64,000 nucleotides of DNA from Qipengyuania oceanensis (GTDB lineage: Bacteria > Pseudomonadota > Alphaproteobacteria > Sphingomonadales > Sphingomonadaceae): contig NZ_WTYN01000001.1 in NCBI RefSeq assembly GCF_009827535.1, positions 248,001-312,000 on the forward strand, written 5' to 3'. The position numbers were made by a program, and so were the translations under genes. How positions within the stretch are numbered: the stretch's first letter is position 1; every line of letters starts with the position of its first letter. This document shows, piece by piece, positions 63,518 to 64,000 of the stretch. The notes beneath the pieces were generated by a model. The model saw nothing but the letters and a program-made list of their open reading frames with translations. It had not been told where the DNA came from and searched no databases.

Positions 63518-64000
63518 ATGAAACATGCCATCGGATTGGCGCTGGTGACGGGTGCGATGCTGGCTGGAATGGCGATGCAGACGCCGCCGGTGCAGGCAAG
63601 CAGCGGTTTCGCGGCCGAATTGCTCATGCACCATAATGTCGAGCGCAAGCGACTGGGGAAGCCGCCGCTCGCATGGAGCAGCAAGCTGGCCCAGGATGCG
63701 AAGCGGTGGGCGGATCGCCTCGCTCGCAGCGACCGGCTCGAACATTCCAGCCAGGCCGAGCGGGGCGGTGCGGGCGAGAACCTGTGGATGGGCTACGCCG
63801 GCTACTACAGTGCCGGCGACATGATCGGCGGATTCATCGACGAGCGGCGCCACTTCAAGCCCGGCACTTTCCCGAACATCTCACGGACCGGAAACTGGCG
63901 GGACGTCGGCCACTACAGCCAGATCATCTGGCGCGACACGCAGCAAGTCGGATGCGCGGTTGCCAAGGGCCGGACCAACGATTTTCTCGTCTGCCGGTAC
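63518..64000 (+). CDS. Secreted CAP-domain (SCP/PR-1-like) protein, truncated by the window end
   Basis: The frame is open to the last base (161 residues, no stop). A Sec signal peptide (LALVTGAMLAGMAMQTPPVQA) is followed by a CAP domain: LLMHHNVERKRLGKPPLAW, DRLARSDRLEHSS, RGGAGENLWMGYAGY and the family signature VGHYSQIIWRDTQQVGCAVA, ending in FLVCRY, just before the usual end of the domain. Putative metal-site histidines (LEHSS, GHYSQ) are present. The protein is periplasmic or extracellular. Function of bacterial CAP proteins is varied and unknown here. Only the last few residues are probably missing. Confidence 0.92.
   Translation, partial: MKHAIGLALVTGAMLAGMAMQTPPVQASSGFAAELLMHHNVERKRLGKPPLAWSSKLAQDAKRWADRLARSDRLEHSSQAERGGAGENLWMGYAGYYSAGDMIGGFIDERRHFKPGTFPNISRTGNWRDVGHYSQIIWRDTQQVGCAVAKGRTNDFLVCRY

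Overview
The window is about 64% G+C, densely coded DNA from an alphaproteobacterium, most likely a member of the Sphingomonadales and probably the Erythrobacteraceae. This placement is inferred from codon use, protein similarity recalled by eye (DUF4170, DOMON-like protein, RibB with a degenerate GTP cyclohydrolase half, DmdC-type acyl-CoA dehydrogenase) and two EcfG-type general stress promoters. It reads as ordinary chromosome. I see no insertion sequence, prophage, integrated element or CRISPR array. There are about 62 protein genes (the first and last are cut by the window edges), one tRNA-Lys, one candidate small RNA and several regulatory sites.

Layout. 1-3.6 kb: end of carB, greA, a DUF4170 gene, then a minus-strand group of small membrane proteins (DUF883/YqjD-like, YqjE-like holin-family) preceded by two sites matching the general-stress promoter GGAAC-N16-CGTT. 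3.6-9 kb: enolase, a phosphotransferase plus lipocalin-like protein pair, and ribBX-ribH. 9-11.7 kb: a CHASE2-EAL signalling protein, a structured non-coding region and tRNA-Lys. 11.8-17.6 kb: the rod-shape operon mreB, mreC, mreD, mrdA and rodA. 17.8-29 kb: mutL, lipoproteins, DUF1206, a His/Met-rich envelope pair, ychF, a CPBP protease, pth, rplY, two tandem TraB/GumN genes and an XRE regulator operon with an array of operators. 29-37 kb: glyQ, glyS, ppdK, a methyltransferase, comF and hisI. 37-45.4 kb: a MerR regulator with a DmdC-like dehydrogenase, an overlapping chain MFS, cysK, DAAO-like oxidoreductase and dienelactone hydrolase, then PilZ and tyrS. 45.4-50.4 kb: DOMON-like protein, NamZ-like muramidase, exported Xaa-Pro peptidase, MFS and a DUF2314/DUF2185 protein. 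50.4-55.3 kb: a VWA and a MoxR gene split by a soluble chemotaxis receptor, then a GT87 protein. 55.3-64 kb: parE, an LpoA-like lipoprotein, rsmI, yraN, gshB, dedA, xerC, hemW and a truncated CAP-domain protein.

How the genes fit together. Most of the window is core metabolism and cell-wall machinery (the Mre/PBP2/RodA elongasome, an LpoA-like PBP activator, a muramidase). The less ordinary points are: a D-amino-acid-oxidase-like protein whose motifs occur in circularly permuted order; a riboflavin enzyme carrying an N-terminal helix-turn-helix next to a palindrome at its own promoter; a three-gene XRE operon, including a 35-residue membrane peptide, behind four phased palindromes; a structured RNA candidate ending in a terminator; and codon-usage islands inside glyS.
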